Shown here one piece after another: positions 8,999-25,402 of a stretch of DNA of 33,836 nt. How positions within the stretch are numbered: the stretch's first letter is position 1; every line of letters begins with the position of its first letter. Source of the stretch: Kribbia dieselivorans NBRC 106261. Its GTDB lineage: Bacteria; Actinomycetota; Actinomycetes; Actinomycetales; Dermatophilaceae. Below the pieces are notes generated by a model. It saw only the letters and a program-made list of their open reading frames with translations. It did no database searches and was not told the DNA's origin. The position numbers were made by a program, and so were the translations under genes. Location: NCBI RefSeq assembly GCF_001552435.1, contig NZ_BCRE01000092.1, positions 1-33,836 on the forward strand. The letters run 5' to 3'.

Positions 8999-11115
8999 CA
9001 CTCCCCGCGAACCTTCTTGATGATCTCCTCGGCCACGGCCTTGGGGACCTCAGCATAGGAGTCGAACTCCATGGAGTAGCTCGCCCGGCCCTGCGTCTTC
9101 GACCGGAGGTCGCCGACGTAGCCGAACATCTCCGACAGCGGGACGAGGCCGCGAACGACCTTGGCACCGCTGACGTCCTCCATGGCCTGGATCTGGCCAC
9201 GGCGGGCGTTGATGTCGCCGATGACGTCACCCATGTAGTCCTCAGGGGTGCGCACCTCGACGCTCATCATCGGCTCCATGAGCACCGGGTCGGCCTTGCG
9301 GGCAGCCTCCTTGAAGGCCATCGATCCGGCGATCTTGAACGCCATCTCCGAGGAGTCGACGTCGTGGTAGGCGCCGTCGAGCAGCGTGGCCTTGACGCCC
9401 ACGACGGGGTAACCGGCGAGGATGCCGTACTGCATGGCGTCCTGGATACCGGCATCGACCGACGGGATGTACTCACGCGGCACACGACCACCGGTGACGG
9501 CGTTCTCGAACTCGTACAGCTCCTCGGACTCGGCCGTGTTGAGCGGCTCGAGCTTGATCTGCACCTTCGCGAACTGACCCGAACCACCGGTCTGCTTCTT
9601 GTGGGTGTAGTCGTACTTGTCGACCGTCTTGCGCAGGGTCTCGCGGTAGGCGACCTGCGGCTTGCCGACGTTGGCCTCGACCTTGAACTCGCGCTTCATG
9701 CGGTCGACGAGGATGTCGAGGTGGAGCTCGCCCATGCCGGCGATGATCGTCTGGCCGGTCTCGGCGTCGAGCTCGACGCGGAAGGTCGGGTCCTCCTCGG
9801 CCAACTTCTGGATCGCCGTGCCGAGCTTCTCCTGGTCGCCCTTGGTCTTGGGCTCGATGGCGACCTGGATGACCGGCTCGGGGAAGGTCATGGACTCGAG
9901 CACGACCGGCTTCTCGATGTCGGAGAGGGTGTCACCGGTGGTCGTCGTCTTCAGACCGATGGCCGCGTAGATGTGGCCGGCGAAGGCGTCCTCGACCGGG
10001 TTCTCCTTGTTGGCGTGCATCTGGAAAAGCTTTCCGATGCGCTCCTTCTTGACCTTGGTCGAGTTGAGCACCTGCGTGCCGGCGGTGATGTGGCCGGAGT
10101 ACACGCGGATGAACGTCAGGGTGCCGAAGAACGGGTGCGTCGCGACCTTGAAGGCCAGGGCCGAGAACGGCTCGTCCTTGTCGGCGTGGCGGATGACCTT
10201 CTCGTCCTCGTTGCCCGGGGCGTGGCCCTCCATGGGGGGCACGTCCAGCGGCGAGGGGAGGTAGTCGACCACCGCGTCGATCATCGGCTGCACGCCACGG
10301 TTCTTGAACGCCGAGCCACACATGACCGGGTAGAGCTCGGAGGCGATGGTCAGCGTGCGGATGCCGGCCTTGATCTCGTCGATGGTCAGTTCCTCGCCAC
10401 CGAGGTACTTCTCCATCAGGGCGTCGTCGGCCTCGGCCACGCGCTCGACGAGGGCGGTGCGGTACTCGTCGGCCTTGTCCTGCAGGTCCGCGGGGATGTC
10501 CTGGACCTCGTAGGACGCGCCCAGGGTGACGTCACCCTTGGCGTCGCCGGGCCACACGAGGGCCTTCATCTGAACGAGGTCGATGACTCCGACGAAGTCG
10601 TTCTCGGCACCGATCGGCAGCTGGATGACCAGCGGCTCCGCGCCGAGGCGGTCCTTGATGGTGTCGACGGTGAAGTAGAAGTCGGCACCGAACTTGTCCA
10701 TCTTGTTGATGAAGCAGACGCGCGGCACGTCGTACTTGTCGGCCTGACGCCACACGGTCTCGGACTGGGGCTCAACGCCCTCCTTGCCGTCGAACACGGC
10801 AACGGCGCCGTCGAGCACACGCAGCGAGCGCTCCACCTCGACGGTGAAGTCGACGTGACCGGGGGTGTCGATGACGTTGATCTGGTGGCCGTTCCAGAAG
10901 GAGGTCACCGCGGCCGACGTGATCGTGATGCCGCGCTCCTTCTCCTGCTCCATCCAGTCGGTCGTCGAGGCACCGTCGTGGGTTTCCCCGAGCTTCCGGT
11001 TGACGCCGGTGTAGAAGAGGATGCGCTCCGTCGTCGTCGTCTTGCCGGCGTCGATGTGCGCCATGATGCCGATGTTGCGGACCTTCTTCAGGTCCGTCAG
11101 GACGTCGAGTGCCAC
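8998..11115 (-). CDS. fusA: Elongation factor G
   Basis: EF-G is the GTPase that drives translocation and, with RRF, ribosome recycling. The 705-residue protein starts [20 protein letters not shown] and has the P-loop [12 protein letters not shown], the switch region [15 protein letters not shown], the NKMDKFG motif, and domains II-V through to the C-terminal [20 protein letters not shown] (a domain V landmark). The frame is open 28 codons further up. The GTG at 11115 gives the normal length and N-terminus, and a purine-rich GAGAAG lies nearby. A strong hairpin (11184-11224) separates it from rpsG. Confidence 0.97.
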   Translation of the reverse strand: MALDVLTDLKKVRNIGIMAHIDAGKTTTTERILFYTGVNRKLGETHDGASTTDWMEQEKERGITITSAAVTSFWNGHQINVIDTPGHVDFTVEVERSLRVLDGAVAVFDGKEGVEPQSETVWRQADKYDVPRVCFINKMDKFGADFYFTVDTIKDRLGAEPLVIQLPIGAENDFVGVIDLVQMKALVWPGDAKGDVTLGASYEVQDIPADLQDKADEYRTALVERVAEADDALMEKYLGGEELTIDEIKAGIRTLTIASELYPVMCGSAFKNRGVQPMIDAVVDYLPSPLDVPPMEGHAPGNEDEKVIRHADKDEPFSALAFKVATHPFFGTLTFIRVYSGHITAGTQVLNSTKVKKERIGKLFQMHANKENPVEDAFAGHIYAAIGLKTTTTGDTLSDIEKPVVLESMTFPEPVIQVAIEPKTKGDQEKLGTAIQKLAEEDPTFRVELDAETGQTIIAGMGELHLDILVDRMKREFKVEANVGKPQVAYRETLRKTVDKYDYTHKKQTGGSGQFAKVQIKLEPLNTAESEELYEFENAVTGGRVPREYIPSVDAGIQDAMQYGILAGYPVVGVKATLLDGAYHDVDSSEMAFKIAGSMAFKEAARKADPVLMEPMMSVEVRTPEDYMGDVIGDINARRGQIQAMEDVSGAKVVRGLVPLSEMFGYVGDLRSKTQGRASYSMEFDSYAEVPKAVAEEIIKKVRGE

Positions 11116-11183
11116 TCGTTTCTTCTCTCGCTCGTTGCGTGCAGTGGTGCGTGCAGGGGTGGTGCTGATGCCGGTCACCCGGC

Positions 11184-11224
11184 TGAGGTCGGGGCCCACC
11201 CGACGCGGGTGGGCCCCGACCTCA
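11184..11224. terminator. 19-bp hairpin between rpsG and fusA
   Basis: Arms 11184-11202 and 11206-11224 are fully complementary with a 3-base loop (ACG). It begins 7 bases after the rpsG stop on the minus strand and stands 68 bases ahead of the fusA start. The stem is as strong as the operon-terminal hairpins in this window but has no U-tract. It may act as a partial terminator or an mRNA-stabilising or processing structure inside the str operon. Confidence 0.6.
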
Positions 11225-11230
11225 CCGCTG

Positions 11231-11701
11231 TCACCAGCGGTAGTGCGCGAAGGCCTTGTTCGACTCGGCCATCTTGTGGGTGTCCTCGCGACGCTTGACC
11301 GCGGCGCCGAGGCCGTTGGACGCGTCGAGGATCTCGTTCATCAGACGCTCGGTCATCGTCTTCTCACGACGCTGACGGGCGTAGCCGACGAGCCAGCGCA
11401 GCGACAGGGTGGTCGCGCGACCGGGCTTGACCTCGATCGGCACCTGGTAGGTCGCACCACCGACACGGCGGGACTTGACCTCGAGGGCGGGCTTGACGTT
11501 GTCGAGCGCACGCTTGAGGGTCTGCACCGGGTCGGTGCCGGTCTTGTCGCGGCAGCCCTCGAGGGCGCCGTAGACGATGCGCTCGGCGGTCGACTTCTTG
11601 CCGTCGAGGAGGATCTTGTTGACCAGCTGCGTCACCAACGGCGATCCGTAGACCGGGTCGACGACGAGCGGGCGCTTCGGGGCCGGGCCCTTGCGAGGCA
11701 T
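11231..11701 (-). CDS. rpsG: 30S ribosomal protein S7
   Basis: S7 is a primary 16S rRNA binder that organises the 30S head, near the E site. The 156-residue protein starts [20 protein letters not shown] and contains the conserved [28 protein letters not shown] and [10 protein letters not shown] segments, ending KAFAHYRW as in other actinobacteria. Its ATG shares one base with the rpsL stop (TAATG), so the two are translationally coupled. It is the second gene of the str operon. Confidence 0.98.
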   Translation of the reverse strand: MPRKGPAPKRPLVVDPVYGSPLVTQLVNKILLDGKKSTAERIVYGALEGCRDKTGTDPVQTLKRALDNVKPALEVKSRRVGGATYQVPIEVKPGRATTLSLRWLVGYARQRREKTMTERLMNEILDASNGLGAAVKRREDTHKMAESNKAFAHYRW

Positions 11702-12075
11702 TACTTCTTCTCCTTCTTGGCGCCGTAGCGGCTGCGGGCCTGCTGCCGACCCTTGACACCCTGGGTGTCGAGAGCGCCACGGATGATCTTGTAACGCACG
11801 CCGGGGAGGTCCTTCACACGGCCGCCACGCACGAGCACGATCGAGTGCTCCTGGAGGTTGTGACCGACACCGGGGATGTACGCGGTGACCTCGATACCGG
11901 AGGTCAGGCGCACACGCGCAACCTTGCGGAGCGCGGAGTTCGGCTTCTTCGGGGTGGTGGTGTACACACGCGTGCACACACCGCGGCGCTGCGGGGAACC
12001 CTTCAGGGCAGGAGTCGCAACCTTGCTCCTCTTGTCCTGGCGGCCCTTGCGCACCAGCTGGTTGATGGTAGGCAA
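11701..12075 (-). CDS. rpsL: 30S ribosomal protein S12
   Basis: S12 lies at the decoding centre and controls translational accuracy. With a TTG start at 12075 the product is 124 residues, beginning [20 protein letters not shown], the family's normal length and N-terminus. GGAG lies 8 bases before the TTG, and no ATG or GTG closer fits. The streptomycin-related positions are wild type: K43 in [12 protein letters not shown] and K88 in [10 protein letters not shown]91 is also intact. It is the first gene of the rpsL-rpsG-fusA-tuf operon. Confidence 0.97.
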   Translation of the reverse strand: MPTINQLVRKGRQDKRSKVATPALKGSPQRRGVCTRVYTTTPKKPNSALRKVARVRLTSGIEVTAYIPGVGHNLQEHSIVLVRGGRVKDLPGVRYKIIRGALDTQGVKGRQQARSRYGAKKEKK

Positions 12076-12308
12076 CCTGATGTCTCCGTCTGTTGTCGTC
12101 TGCCACGGGCGCCTGCCCGCAGCTCCTTGCCGTACCGACTCGACCCCCGCACTCGGGAGTGTCGTCGGGCTCCCCCCTGCACTCCGGCCCAACCGCACAG
12201 CGGTTGAGGCCGACGCCCGGCGAGAGGTGGGAGGACCGGTCTGCACCGATCCGATCGGCCCGGACTCGCCCCTGCTTTGTGGCACAGGCAAGCCAGACCC
12301 GACAAGAC
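12076..12308 (-). promoter_or_regulatory. 5' leader of the str operon
   Basis: This stretch has no gene. From the promoter at 12309-12337 it would form a leader of about 225 bases before rpsL. It is GC-rich and can fold locally (for example around 12140-12160). I see no recognisable riboswitch or open frame with a ribosome-binding site apart from the GGAG that serves rpsL. Confidence 0.4.
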
Positions 12309-12337
12309 AGGGTACTCGCGGGTGCGGGGTGTCACAA
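12309..12337 (-). promoter_or_regulatory. Putative str operon promoter
   Basis: On the minus strand TTGTGA (12332-12337) and TACCCT (12309-12314) are 17 bases apart. This matches the actinobacterial TTGNNN-17-TANNNT pattern. It lies just downstream of the ppdK terminator hairpin and upstream of rpsL. Inferred. Confidence 0.5.
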
Positions 12338-12352
12338 AATCGTGTCGGATCG

Positions 12353-12379
12353 CCGTGCCCGCGAGTGTCGCGGACACGG
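12353..12379 (-). terminator. Hairpin after ppdK
   Basis: Arms 12353-12363 and 12369-12379 pair over 11 bases with one G-T wobble, around loop AGTGT (plus-strand reading). It starts 17 bases after the ppdK stop and is followed by the str operon promoter, so it probably ends ppdK transcription. Confidence 0.6.
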
Positions 12380-12396
12380 TGACCGTTCCCCCGTGC

Positions 12397-15081
12397 TCAG
12401 CCCTGCATGACGGCCGCGCGACCGGCCTCCAACCGCGCCACCGGCACGCGGAACGGCGAGCAGGAGACGTAGTCGAGCCCGGCGCGGTGGAAGAAGTGGA
12501 CGGACTCCGGGTCACCGCCGTGCTCCCCACAGACCCCGGTCTTCAGGCCCGGCTTGGCCGCACGACCCTCCGCCACGGCCAGTTCGACGAGGCGACCGAC
12601 CCCGTCGACGTCGATCGTCTCGAACGGAGAGACCCCGAAGACGCCCTTGTCGAGGTAGGCCGAGAAGAACGAGCCCTCGACGTCGTCGCGGCTGAAGCCC
12701 CAGGTCGTCTGGGTCAGGTCGTTGGTGCCGAACGAGAAGAAGTCGGCGGACTGCGCGATGCGACCGGCCGTCAGGCACGCCCGCGGCAGTTCCATCATCG
12801 TGCCGATGGCGACGTTCTTGCCCGCTCCGGGCTCCTCCCCGAACTCGCGTGCGATGGCCTCGGCCTCCTCGCGCACGAGGTCGAGTTCCTCGACCGCGTC
12901 GACGAGCGGGACCATGATCTCGACCGTGCCGTGGGCGCCGGCGCGACGCACCACCCGGAACGCCTCGAGGATCGCCCGGATCTGCATCTCGAACAGACCC
13001 GCGGTGGTGATGCCCAGTCGCACGCCGCGCAGGCCGAACATCGGGTTCGACTCGTGCAGGCGGGTGACGGCCTGGAGCATCTTGACGTCGGCCGGGGACG
13101 AGTGGCCCTCCGACTCGGCCACGGCGACCTTGACGGCCAGGTGGGTGTAGTCGGGGAGGAACTCGTGCAGCGGCGGGTCGATGAGCCGCACCGTCACGGG
13201 CCGGTCACCCATGGCGGTGAAGATCTCCGCGAAGTCCTGGACCTGCAACGGGCGCAGGCTCTCCAGGGCCGCCTCGCGCTCCTCCTCGGTCTCGGCGAGG
13301 ATGAGGTGCTCGACGAGTTGACGCCGCTCCCCGAGGAACATGTGCTCGGTGCGGGTCAGGCCGATGCCCTCGGCCCCGAAACGCACCGCGCGCGCCGCGT
13401 CGGCGGGGGTGTCGGCGTTGGCGCGCACCTTGAGGCGGCGCTCCCGGTCGGCGATGGTCATGATGCGATCCACGGCGCGCACGATCTCGTCGGTGGCGCT
13501 CTCGGGCTGCACCCGCCCCTCGAAGTAGTCGACGACGGGGCTGGCCACGACGGGCACCGCGCCCTCGAACACGGCCCCCGTGCCGCCGTCGATGGAGACG
13601 ACGTCGCCCTCGTTGAGGAAGTGTCCGGCCTCACCGCGAATGGCGATCGTGCGATTCTCCGTGTCGACCACGAGTGAGTCGGCGCCGACGACGCACGTCT
13701 TGCCCATGCCGCGGGCGACGACGGCGGCGTGGCTGGTCTTGCCGCCGCGTGAGGTGAGGATGCCGCGGGCGGCGATCATGCCGCCGAGGTCGTCGGGGTT
13801 GGTCTCGGTGCGCACGAGGATGCAGTCCTCGCCGGCCGCGGCCTTGGCCTGCGCGTCCGCCGTGTCGAACACGATCGCACCGACCGCGGCGCCCGGCGAG
13901 GCGGCCACCCCGCGGGTGAGTTCGGCGGTGGCGGCGGAGGCGTCGAAGCGGGGGAACATCAGCGCGGTCAGGTGCGCGCCGGTGACCCGGGTCAACGCCT
14001 CCTGCTCGGTGATCGTGCCCTCGTCGATGAGCTGCCCGGCGATCCGGAAGGCGGCCTCGGCGGTGCGCTTGCCGACGCGGGTCTGGAGCATCCACAGCGT
14101 GCCGCGCTCGATGGTGAACTCGATGTCGCACAGGTCGCGGTAGTGGTGCTCGAGGGTGTCCATCGCGGCCCGCAGTTCCTTGTAGGCCTCCGGGGAGTCC
14201 GCCTCGAGGTCGTGCAACGGGTGCGTGTTGCGGATGCCGGCGACGACGTCCTCCCCCTGGGCGTTCATGAGGTAGTCCCCGTAGACGCCCTTCTCGCCGG
14301 TGGCCGGGTCGCGGGTGAAGCACACGCCGGTGCCGGAGTCCTCGGAGAGGTTTCCGAAGACCATGGCCTGGACGTTGACCGCCGTGCCCAGGTCGTGCGG
14401 AATCCGCTCCTGGCGGCGGTAGAGCACGGCCCGCTCCCCCATCCACGAGCGGAAGACGGCCAGGACGGCCATGTCGAGTTGCTCGCGCGGGTCCTGCGGG
14501 AAGTCGCGGCCGGTGGCGTTCTGGATGGCGAGTCGATACTTCGTCGTCAGCGATTCGAGGTCCTCGGCGGTGAGCTCGGTGTCCTGCTCCACCCCTCGGG
14601 CCGCCTTCATCTGCTCCAAGCGGGTCTCGAAGATGTCCCCGTCCATGTCGAGCACGGTCTTGCCGAACATCTGCATCAGGCGCCGGTAGGAATCCCACGC
14701 GAACCGGGGGTTGCCGGACTGCGCGGCCAGACCCTTGACCGATTCGTCGTTGAGCCCGATGTTGAGGACGGTCTCCATCATCCCGGGCATGGAGAACTTC
14801 GCGCCGGACCGGACGGAGACGAGCAACGGGTCGTCGGCATCGCCGAGGCGGCGGCCCATCTGCCCCTCGATCCGGGCCAGGTGCGCCGAGACCTCGTCGG
14901 CGAGCTCGGCGGGCGCCTGCTGCGTGCGCAGGTAGGCCCGGCAGGCGTCGGTGCTGATGGTGAAGCCGGCGGGAACGGGCAGACCGATGCGCACCATCTC
15001 CGCGAGGTTGGCGCCCTTGCCCCCGAGCAGGTCCTTCTGCTCCATCGAGCCTTCGGAGAAGTCGTACACGTAGCGCGTCAT
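12397..15081 (-). CDS. ppdK: Pyruvate, phosphate dikinase
   Basis: PPDK interconverts pyruvate + ATP + phosphate with phosphoenolpyruvate + AMP + pyrophosphate. The 894-residue protein has the three expected parts. The N-terminal ATP-grasp domain begins YDFSEGSMEQKDLLGGKGAN. The swivelling phosphohistidine domain carries TSRGGKTSHAAVVARG, with His451 as the phosphorylated residue. The C-terminal PEP/pyruvate barrel has GIGLTRTEHMF, the FGTNDLTQTTWG motif and the catalytic Cys851 in GVCGEHGGDP. The Thr two residues before His451 is the site phosphorylated by the PDRP regulator in plants and many bacteria. The ATG at 15081 follows AAGGACGGA; an in-frame extension to 15135 lacks family similarity. 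It is monocistronic or grouped with the small upstream membrane gene. Confidence 0.97.
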   Translation of the reverse strand: MTRYVYDFSEGSMEQKDLLGGKGANLAEMVRIGLPVPAGFTISTDACRAYLRTQQAPAELADEVSAHLARIEGQMGRRLGDADDPLLVSVRSGAKFSMPGMMETVLNIGLNDESVKGLAAQSGNPRFAWDSYRRLMQMFGKTVLDMDGDIFETRLEQMKAARGVEQDTELTAEDLESLTTKYRLAIQNATGRDFPQDPREQLDMAVLAVFRSWMGERAVLYRRQERIPHDLGTAVNVQAMVFGNLSEDSGTGVCFTRDPATGEKGVYGDYLMNAQGEDVVAGIRNTHPLHDLEADSPEAYKELRAAMDTLEHHYRDLCDIEFTIERGTLWMLQTRVGKRTAEAAFRIAGQLIDEGTITEQEALTRVTGAHLTALMFPRFDASAATAELTRGVAASPGAAVGAIVFDTADAQAKAAAGEDCILVRTETNPDDLGGMIAARGILTSRGGKTSHAAVVARGMGKTCVVGADSLVVDTENRTIAIRGEAGHFLNEGDVVSIDGGTGAVFEGAVPVVASPVVDYFEGRVQPESATDEIVRAVDRIMTIADRERRLKVRANADTPADAARAVRFGAEGIGLTRTEHMFLGERRQLVEHLILAETEEEREAALESLRPLQVQDFAEIFTAMGDRPVTVRLIDPPLHEFLPDYTHLAVKVAVAESEGHSSPADVKMLQAVTRLHESNPMFGLRGVRLGITTAGLFEMQIRAILEAFRVVRRAGAHGTVEIMVPLVDAVEELDLVREEAEAIAREFGEEPGAGKNVAIGTMMELPRACLTAGRIAQSADFFSFGTNDLTQTTWGFSRDDVEGSFFSAYLDKGVFGVSPFETIDVDGVGRLVELAVAEGRAAKPGLKTGVCGEHGGDPESVHFFHRAGLDYVSCSPFRVPVARLEAGRAAVMQG

Positions 15082-15206
15082 CGCATTCCGTCCTTCGGTC
15101 GGCGCCCGCCCAGCACGGGCGTCCCTGTCCCCCATTCAATCGCGCGTGGGTCGTCGGCGAGACGAGGGGGGCGAATCCCACCCCTCGATGTGGCACCGGC
15201 GCCGCG

Positions 15207-15500
15207 TCAGCGGAAGGGGCCGAATCCCGGATCGACGCCGGCCAGGGACAGGGTGAAGAGCACGAGGTAGAACGCGGCCAGTGCCCCGAAGGCCACGGCG
15301 AACGCGCCGGAGTCGAGCTTGCGGCGCTGGGCGAGGGTCCACACGCCCCACGCGACGATGGCGAAGCCCAGCGCCTTGCCGAAGAACCCGCTCGGCCGCA
15401 GCAGGATGAGCACCCCGGCCAGCACGATGAGCACCGCCAGGGCTCGGTTGCGGAAACTGGGCCGGTCGTCGGCGATGGGCTCACGGGTCACGGGCCCCAT
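15207..15500 (-). CDS. Small membrane protein of unknown function
   Basis: I do not recognise a family. The 97-residue product has three hydrophobic stretches, about residues 20-37, 43-59 and 66-88, separated by short basic or polar turns (RPSGFFGK, AQRRKLDSG). It ends in a short Gly/Pro/Phe tail. The topology suggests a small integral membrane protein. The ATG at 15500 has only a weak GGGCTGG upstream. It lies 125 bases upstream of ppdK on the same strand, after the hupB terminator. The codon pattern and hydrophobic profile support a real gene, but nothing indicates its function. Confidence 0.7.
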   Translation of the reverse strand: MGPVTREPIADDRPSFRNRALAVLIVLAGVLILLRPSGFFGKALGFAIVAWGVWTLAQRRKLDSGAFAVAFGALAAFYLVLFTLSLAGVDPGFGPFR

Positions 15501-15521
15501 CGTGCCAGCCCGCAGACAAAC

Positions 15522-15557
15522 CGAGGGCCCCGCACCATCGTTGGTGCGGGGCCCTCG
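15522..15557 (-). terminator. 16-bp hairpin after hupB
   Basis: Arms 15522-15537 and 15542-15557 are perfectly complementary around a TCGT loop. It lies 17 bases after the hupB stop, and on the minus strand it is followed by GTTTGTCTG, a weak U-rich run. A good intrinsic terminator for hupB. Confidence 0.8.
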
Positions 15558-15574
15558 AATCGCCGTGCCGTGGG

Positions 15575-15853
15575 TCAGTTGCCCTTGGCCGCGTTCTTCA
15601 GCGCGGAACCGGCGGTCAGCTTGGCGGCGAAGCCGGCCGGGATGGTGATCTCTTCCTTGGTCTGCGGGTTGCGGCCCTTGCGCTCGGCACGCTCGGTGCG
15701 CTCGAGGGAGAAGAAACCGGGGACGGTGACCTTCTGACCCTTGGCGACCTGCTCGGCCAGCACCTCCTGCATGGCGGTGATGACCTCACCGGCCTTGGTG
15801 GCGGAGATGTCGGTCTTGCCGGCGATGGCGGTCGCGAGTTCGGACTTGTTCAT
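15575..15853 (-). CDS. hupB: HU-family DNA-binding protein (short form)
   Basis: HU is a nucleoid-associated protein that bends DNA as a dimer. The 92-residue product starts MNKSELATAIAGKTDISATK and has the HU/IHF signature with the beta-arm GRNPQTKEEITIPA (residues about 60-73) and the closing AGSALKNAAK. It is the classical short HU, lacking the long Lys/Ala-rich C-terminal tail of mycobacterial and streptomycete HupB/HupS. The ATG at 15853, not the one four codons upstream, fits the family N-terminus and has GGAG about 6 bases ahead. It stands alone between the rpoC terminator and ppdK. Confidence 0.95.
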   Translation of the reverse strand: MNKSELATAIAGKTDISATKAGEVITAMQEVLAEQVAKGQKVTVPGFFSLERTERAERKGRNPQTKEEITIPAGFAAKLTAGSALKNAAKGN

Positions 15854-16157
15854 GAGGAACTCCAATCTTCAGCACGGGGTCCGCCCGAGTTCTCGGGTGG
15901 CTGTGGTGTGCCACTCCCGTGCGTGCGCACTGGAGTGGCCTGAACCCACAGAACCACGAAAATCCCACGCACGGGACGTCAGACACACGAGAAACCGCGA
16001 GATTCTGCGGATCTGAGCGGAATTGGGCCCTGATTCCGGCCCACGGACCCCTCTGATCACATCTGCCACGGCCCGGGCCTGCTCCGAGGCCGGCCGACCA
16101 GGCCCCCGGCGACGAGCTGCTCAGGGGCTGCACGGCGCTCCGCCGCGGGTGAAAAGA
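15854..16157 (-). promoter_or_regulatory. hupB upstream region with leader hairpins
   Basis: There is no gene here. On the hupB side two stems can form. CCCGAG/CTCGGG pairs around TT at 15884-15897, and CCACTCC/GGAGTGG arms enclose a GTGCGCAC-containing loop at about 15915-15942. I see no convincing -35/-10 pair; GATTTT near 15958-15963 is a possible -10 without a matching -35. The stretch 16020-16157 towards rpoC holds nothing recognisable. Confidence 0.35.
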
Positions 16158-16200
16158 ACCATCCTGGCGACCCAACCGCGGGTTGGGTCGCCAGGATGGT
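16158..16200 (-). terminator. 20-bp hairpin with U-tract after rpoC
   Basis: Arms 16158-16177 and 16181-16200 are perfectly complementary around GCG. On the minus strand the hairpin is followed by TCTTTTC, so it is a classical rho-independent terminator. It lies 19 bases after the rpoC stop. Confidence 0.9.
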
Positions 16201-16219
16201 CACGTTGACGCGGCGGGCG

Positions 16220-20101
<3,882 letters not shown>

Positions 20102-20161
20102 GGATGTCCTTCTCTTTCGTAGTCGAAGGTCGTCAGTTCAGATGGATTTCGGTGGAGGTGC

Positions 20162-23653
<3,492 letters not shown>

Positions 23654-23799
23654 GGAGAATTCCTTCCAGAGGCACTGGAGAACGTGGAACGCCGAATCCA
23701 GTCACGGCTCGCTCGTCACGGCTCGTTCAGGGCACACGTCGGTGCGTCTGAGGGTCGGGTCGTGGGTGTGCGGGCAGCGAAAAGGCAGGGCAAAGCGCC

Positions 23800-23828
23800 A
23801 GCATACCCACACGAGACAAGTCCGTCAA
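23800..23828 (-). promoter_or_regulatory. rpoBC promoter
   Basis: On the minus strand TTGACG (23823-23828) and TATGCT (23800-23805) are 17 bases apart, a near-consensus housekeeping promoter. The start site would be near 23793, leaving a leader of about 140 bases (23654-23793) with no gene. Between this promoter and the divergent gene (23829-23982) I see nothing else. Confidence 0.75.
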
Positions 23829-23982
23829 GGCCACGCGGGAACGGCGGGGACGACCCACCTCCCGTGGCCTGACGGGATTCACAGCCGCTGCGGTCCTGCC
23901 ACAAGCAGGCGGAACGCGGCTTCGCATCGATGGTGACTGGGGAACAGGCGTTCGTCAAGCGCAATGGCGTGTTCCGGCGCCA

Positions 23983-24011
23983 TTCAGTTCCGCCGGACGC
24001 CCACGTAGCAT
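23983..24011 (+). promoter_or_regulatory. Possible leaderless promoter for the phospholipase D-like gene
   Basis: TAGCAT (24006-24011) fits TANNNT and is 17 bases from a weak TTCAGT (23983-23988). The ATG at 24019 begins 7 bases after the -10, where transcription would start. No Shine-Dalgarno is visible before either candidate ATG (24010, 24019). This points to a leaderless mRNA, which is common in actinobacteria. Confidence 0.4.
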
Positions 24012-25257
24012 GCCGCACATGCCCCTGCCGCCCCTGTCCGCCTGGCCCGACCCGCCGACCCACCGTGCGAAGCTCCGTCGCATTGCCGGCCGGGTTGCCC
24101 TGGGCGTGTTCACCGCCCAGGTGGTGGCTGCGGGTGCCCTGATCGGCATGGACCAGGTGCGCAAGCGTCGGGCGGCCCCACCGGAGTTCCCCCACTCCGA
24201 ACCACACGATGTCCTGGTGCCGCCCCGGGGCACGGCGAAGGTCTACATGTACGGCGACGACGTGTTCGCCGACATGCTCGCCGCGATCGACGCCGCGCGG
24301 GACCGCGTCTACTTCGAGACGTACATGTGGAAGTCCGACGAGACCGGGCAGGCCTTCAAGGACGCCATCGTCGCGGCCGCGAACCGGGGCCTGCGGGTGT
24401 GCGTCGCCTTCGACGTCTTCGCCAACCTCGTGGTGTCACCGGCCTTCCTGCGCTTCCCGCCCAACGTCCACGTCGTGCGACACCCGCTGTCACACCTGGC
24501 GCGCAACCACCGCAAGGTGCTCGTCGTCGACGGTGAGGTGGCCTTCGTCGGCGGGTACAACATCGGCTCCGTCTATGCGACCCAGTGGCGCGACACGCAC
24601 ATGCGCCTGACCGGCCCGCACGTCGCGGAGGTCGAGAACGCGTTCGTCGACTACTGGAACGCGCGCGGTGGTCGCCCGCTCCTGACCGACGTGCGCGGCC
24701 GCCCGTGGGAGTCGCACATCGAGGTGCACCGCAACGTGCCGCCGGACCTCGTCTTCCCGATCCGCAACATGTACCTCGAGGCGATCGACCGGGCCGAGCA
24801 CCGCATCTGGCTCACCCATGCGTACTTCACGCCGGACCGGACCTTCCTGCGTGTGCTCATCGCCGCGGCGCGGCGCGGGGTCGACGTGCGGATCATCCTG
24901 CCGCTGGACTCCAACCACGTCGTCGCCGACTGGATCTCCCGGTCGACCTTCACCGACCTGCTCGACGCCGGCGTGCGGATCCTGCGCTACCGCCGAGCCA
25001 TGGTCCACGCCAAGACCGCGACGATCGACTCGGTGTGGTCGACGGTCGGCACGGCCAACCTCGACCGACTCTCGCTGGCCGGCAACCACGAGATCAACAT
25101 CGAACTGTATGACCCGGCCGTGGCCGCGGAGATGGAACGGATCTTCACCCTCGACTCGACCAACTGCGAGGAGCTCAGTGCGGCCGACTGGCGTGCGCGG
25201 CCGTGGATCGCGCGATTCACCGAGGGCCTGCTCTCGCCCTGGCGCGCCGCGGTCTGA
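24010..25257 (+). CDS. Phospholipase D-like / cardiolipin synthase family protein
   Basis: Members hydrolyse or transfer phosphatidyl groups using two HKD motifs; cardiolipin synthases join two phosphatidylglycerols. The 415-residue protein has a basic N-terminus and one hydrophobic segment (about residues 25-47), then two PLD repeats. The first HKD is H167-x-K169-x4-D174, followed by GEVAFVGGYNIG. The second is H333-x-K335-x4-D340, followed by STVGTANLDRLS. The layout matches membrane-anchored ClsA/ClsB-like enzymes with a single anchor. The start at 24010 is the longest; a -10-like TAGCAT overlaps it, so the ATG at 24019 (412 residues) may be the true start. It lies on the opposite strand between rplL and rpoB. 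Substrate is not proven. Confidence 0.9.
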   Translation: MPHMPLPPLSAWPDPPTHRAKLRRIAGRVALGVFTAQVVAAGALIGMDQVRKRRAAPPEFPHSEPHDVLVPPRGTAKVYMYGDDVFADMLAAIDAARDRVYFETYMWKSDETGQAFKDAIVAAANRGLRVCVAFDVFANLVVSPAFLRFPPNVHVVRHPLSHLARNHRKVLVVDGEVAFVGGYNIGSVYATQWRDTHMRLTGPHVAEVENAFVDYWNARGGRPLLTDVRGRPWESHIEVHRNVPPDLVFPIRNMYLEAIDRAEHRIWLTHAYFTPDRTFLRVLIAAARRGVDVRIILPLDSNHVVADWISRSTFTDLLDAGVRILRYRRAMVHAKTATIDSVWSTVGTANLDRLSLAGNHEINIELYDPAVAAEMERIFTLDSTNCEELSAADWRARPWIARFTEGLLSPWRAAV

Positions 25258-25330
25258 GGTGAACCGACGCCAAGGCCCGGTGGCCGGGCCGTGGCTCCCC
25301 CGCGCCCACGACGCTCCGATCATGGAACGC

Positions 25331-25372
25331 GCGAAAGGCGGGCCGCACCGTGTGGTGCGACCCGCCTTTCGC
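25331..25372. terminator. Bidirectional hairpin between the PLD-like gene and rplL
   Basis: Arms 25331-25349 and 25354-25372 pair over 19 positions with one C/A mismatch around loop GTGT. It lies in the convergent spacer after the PLD-like gene (plus) and rplL (minus). The stem contains AAAGGCGGG/CCCGCCTTT, so it can act on both strands. Confidence 0.75.
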
Positions 25373-25402
25373 AGAGTCTCCCGCGTCAGGCGCGGGTCGG
25401 GC

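Noticed and set aside
8830-11298. 822-codon open frame antisense to fusA and its flanks
   Set aside because: Shadow of fusA on the other strand; no ribosome-binding site or family match.
11701-12075. Streptomycin-resistance substitutions in S12
   Set aside because: Checked K43, K88 and neighbouring residues; all are wild type.
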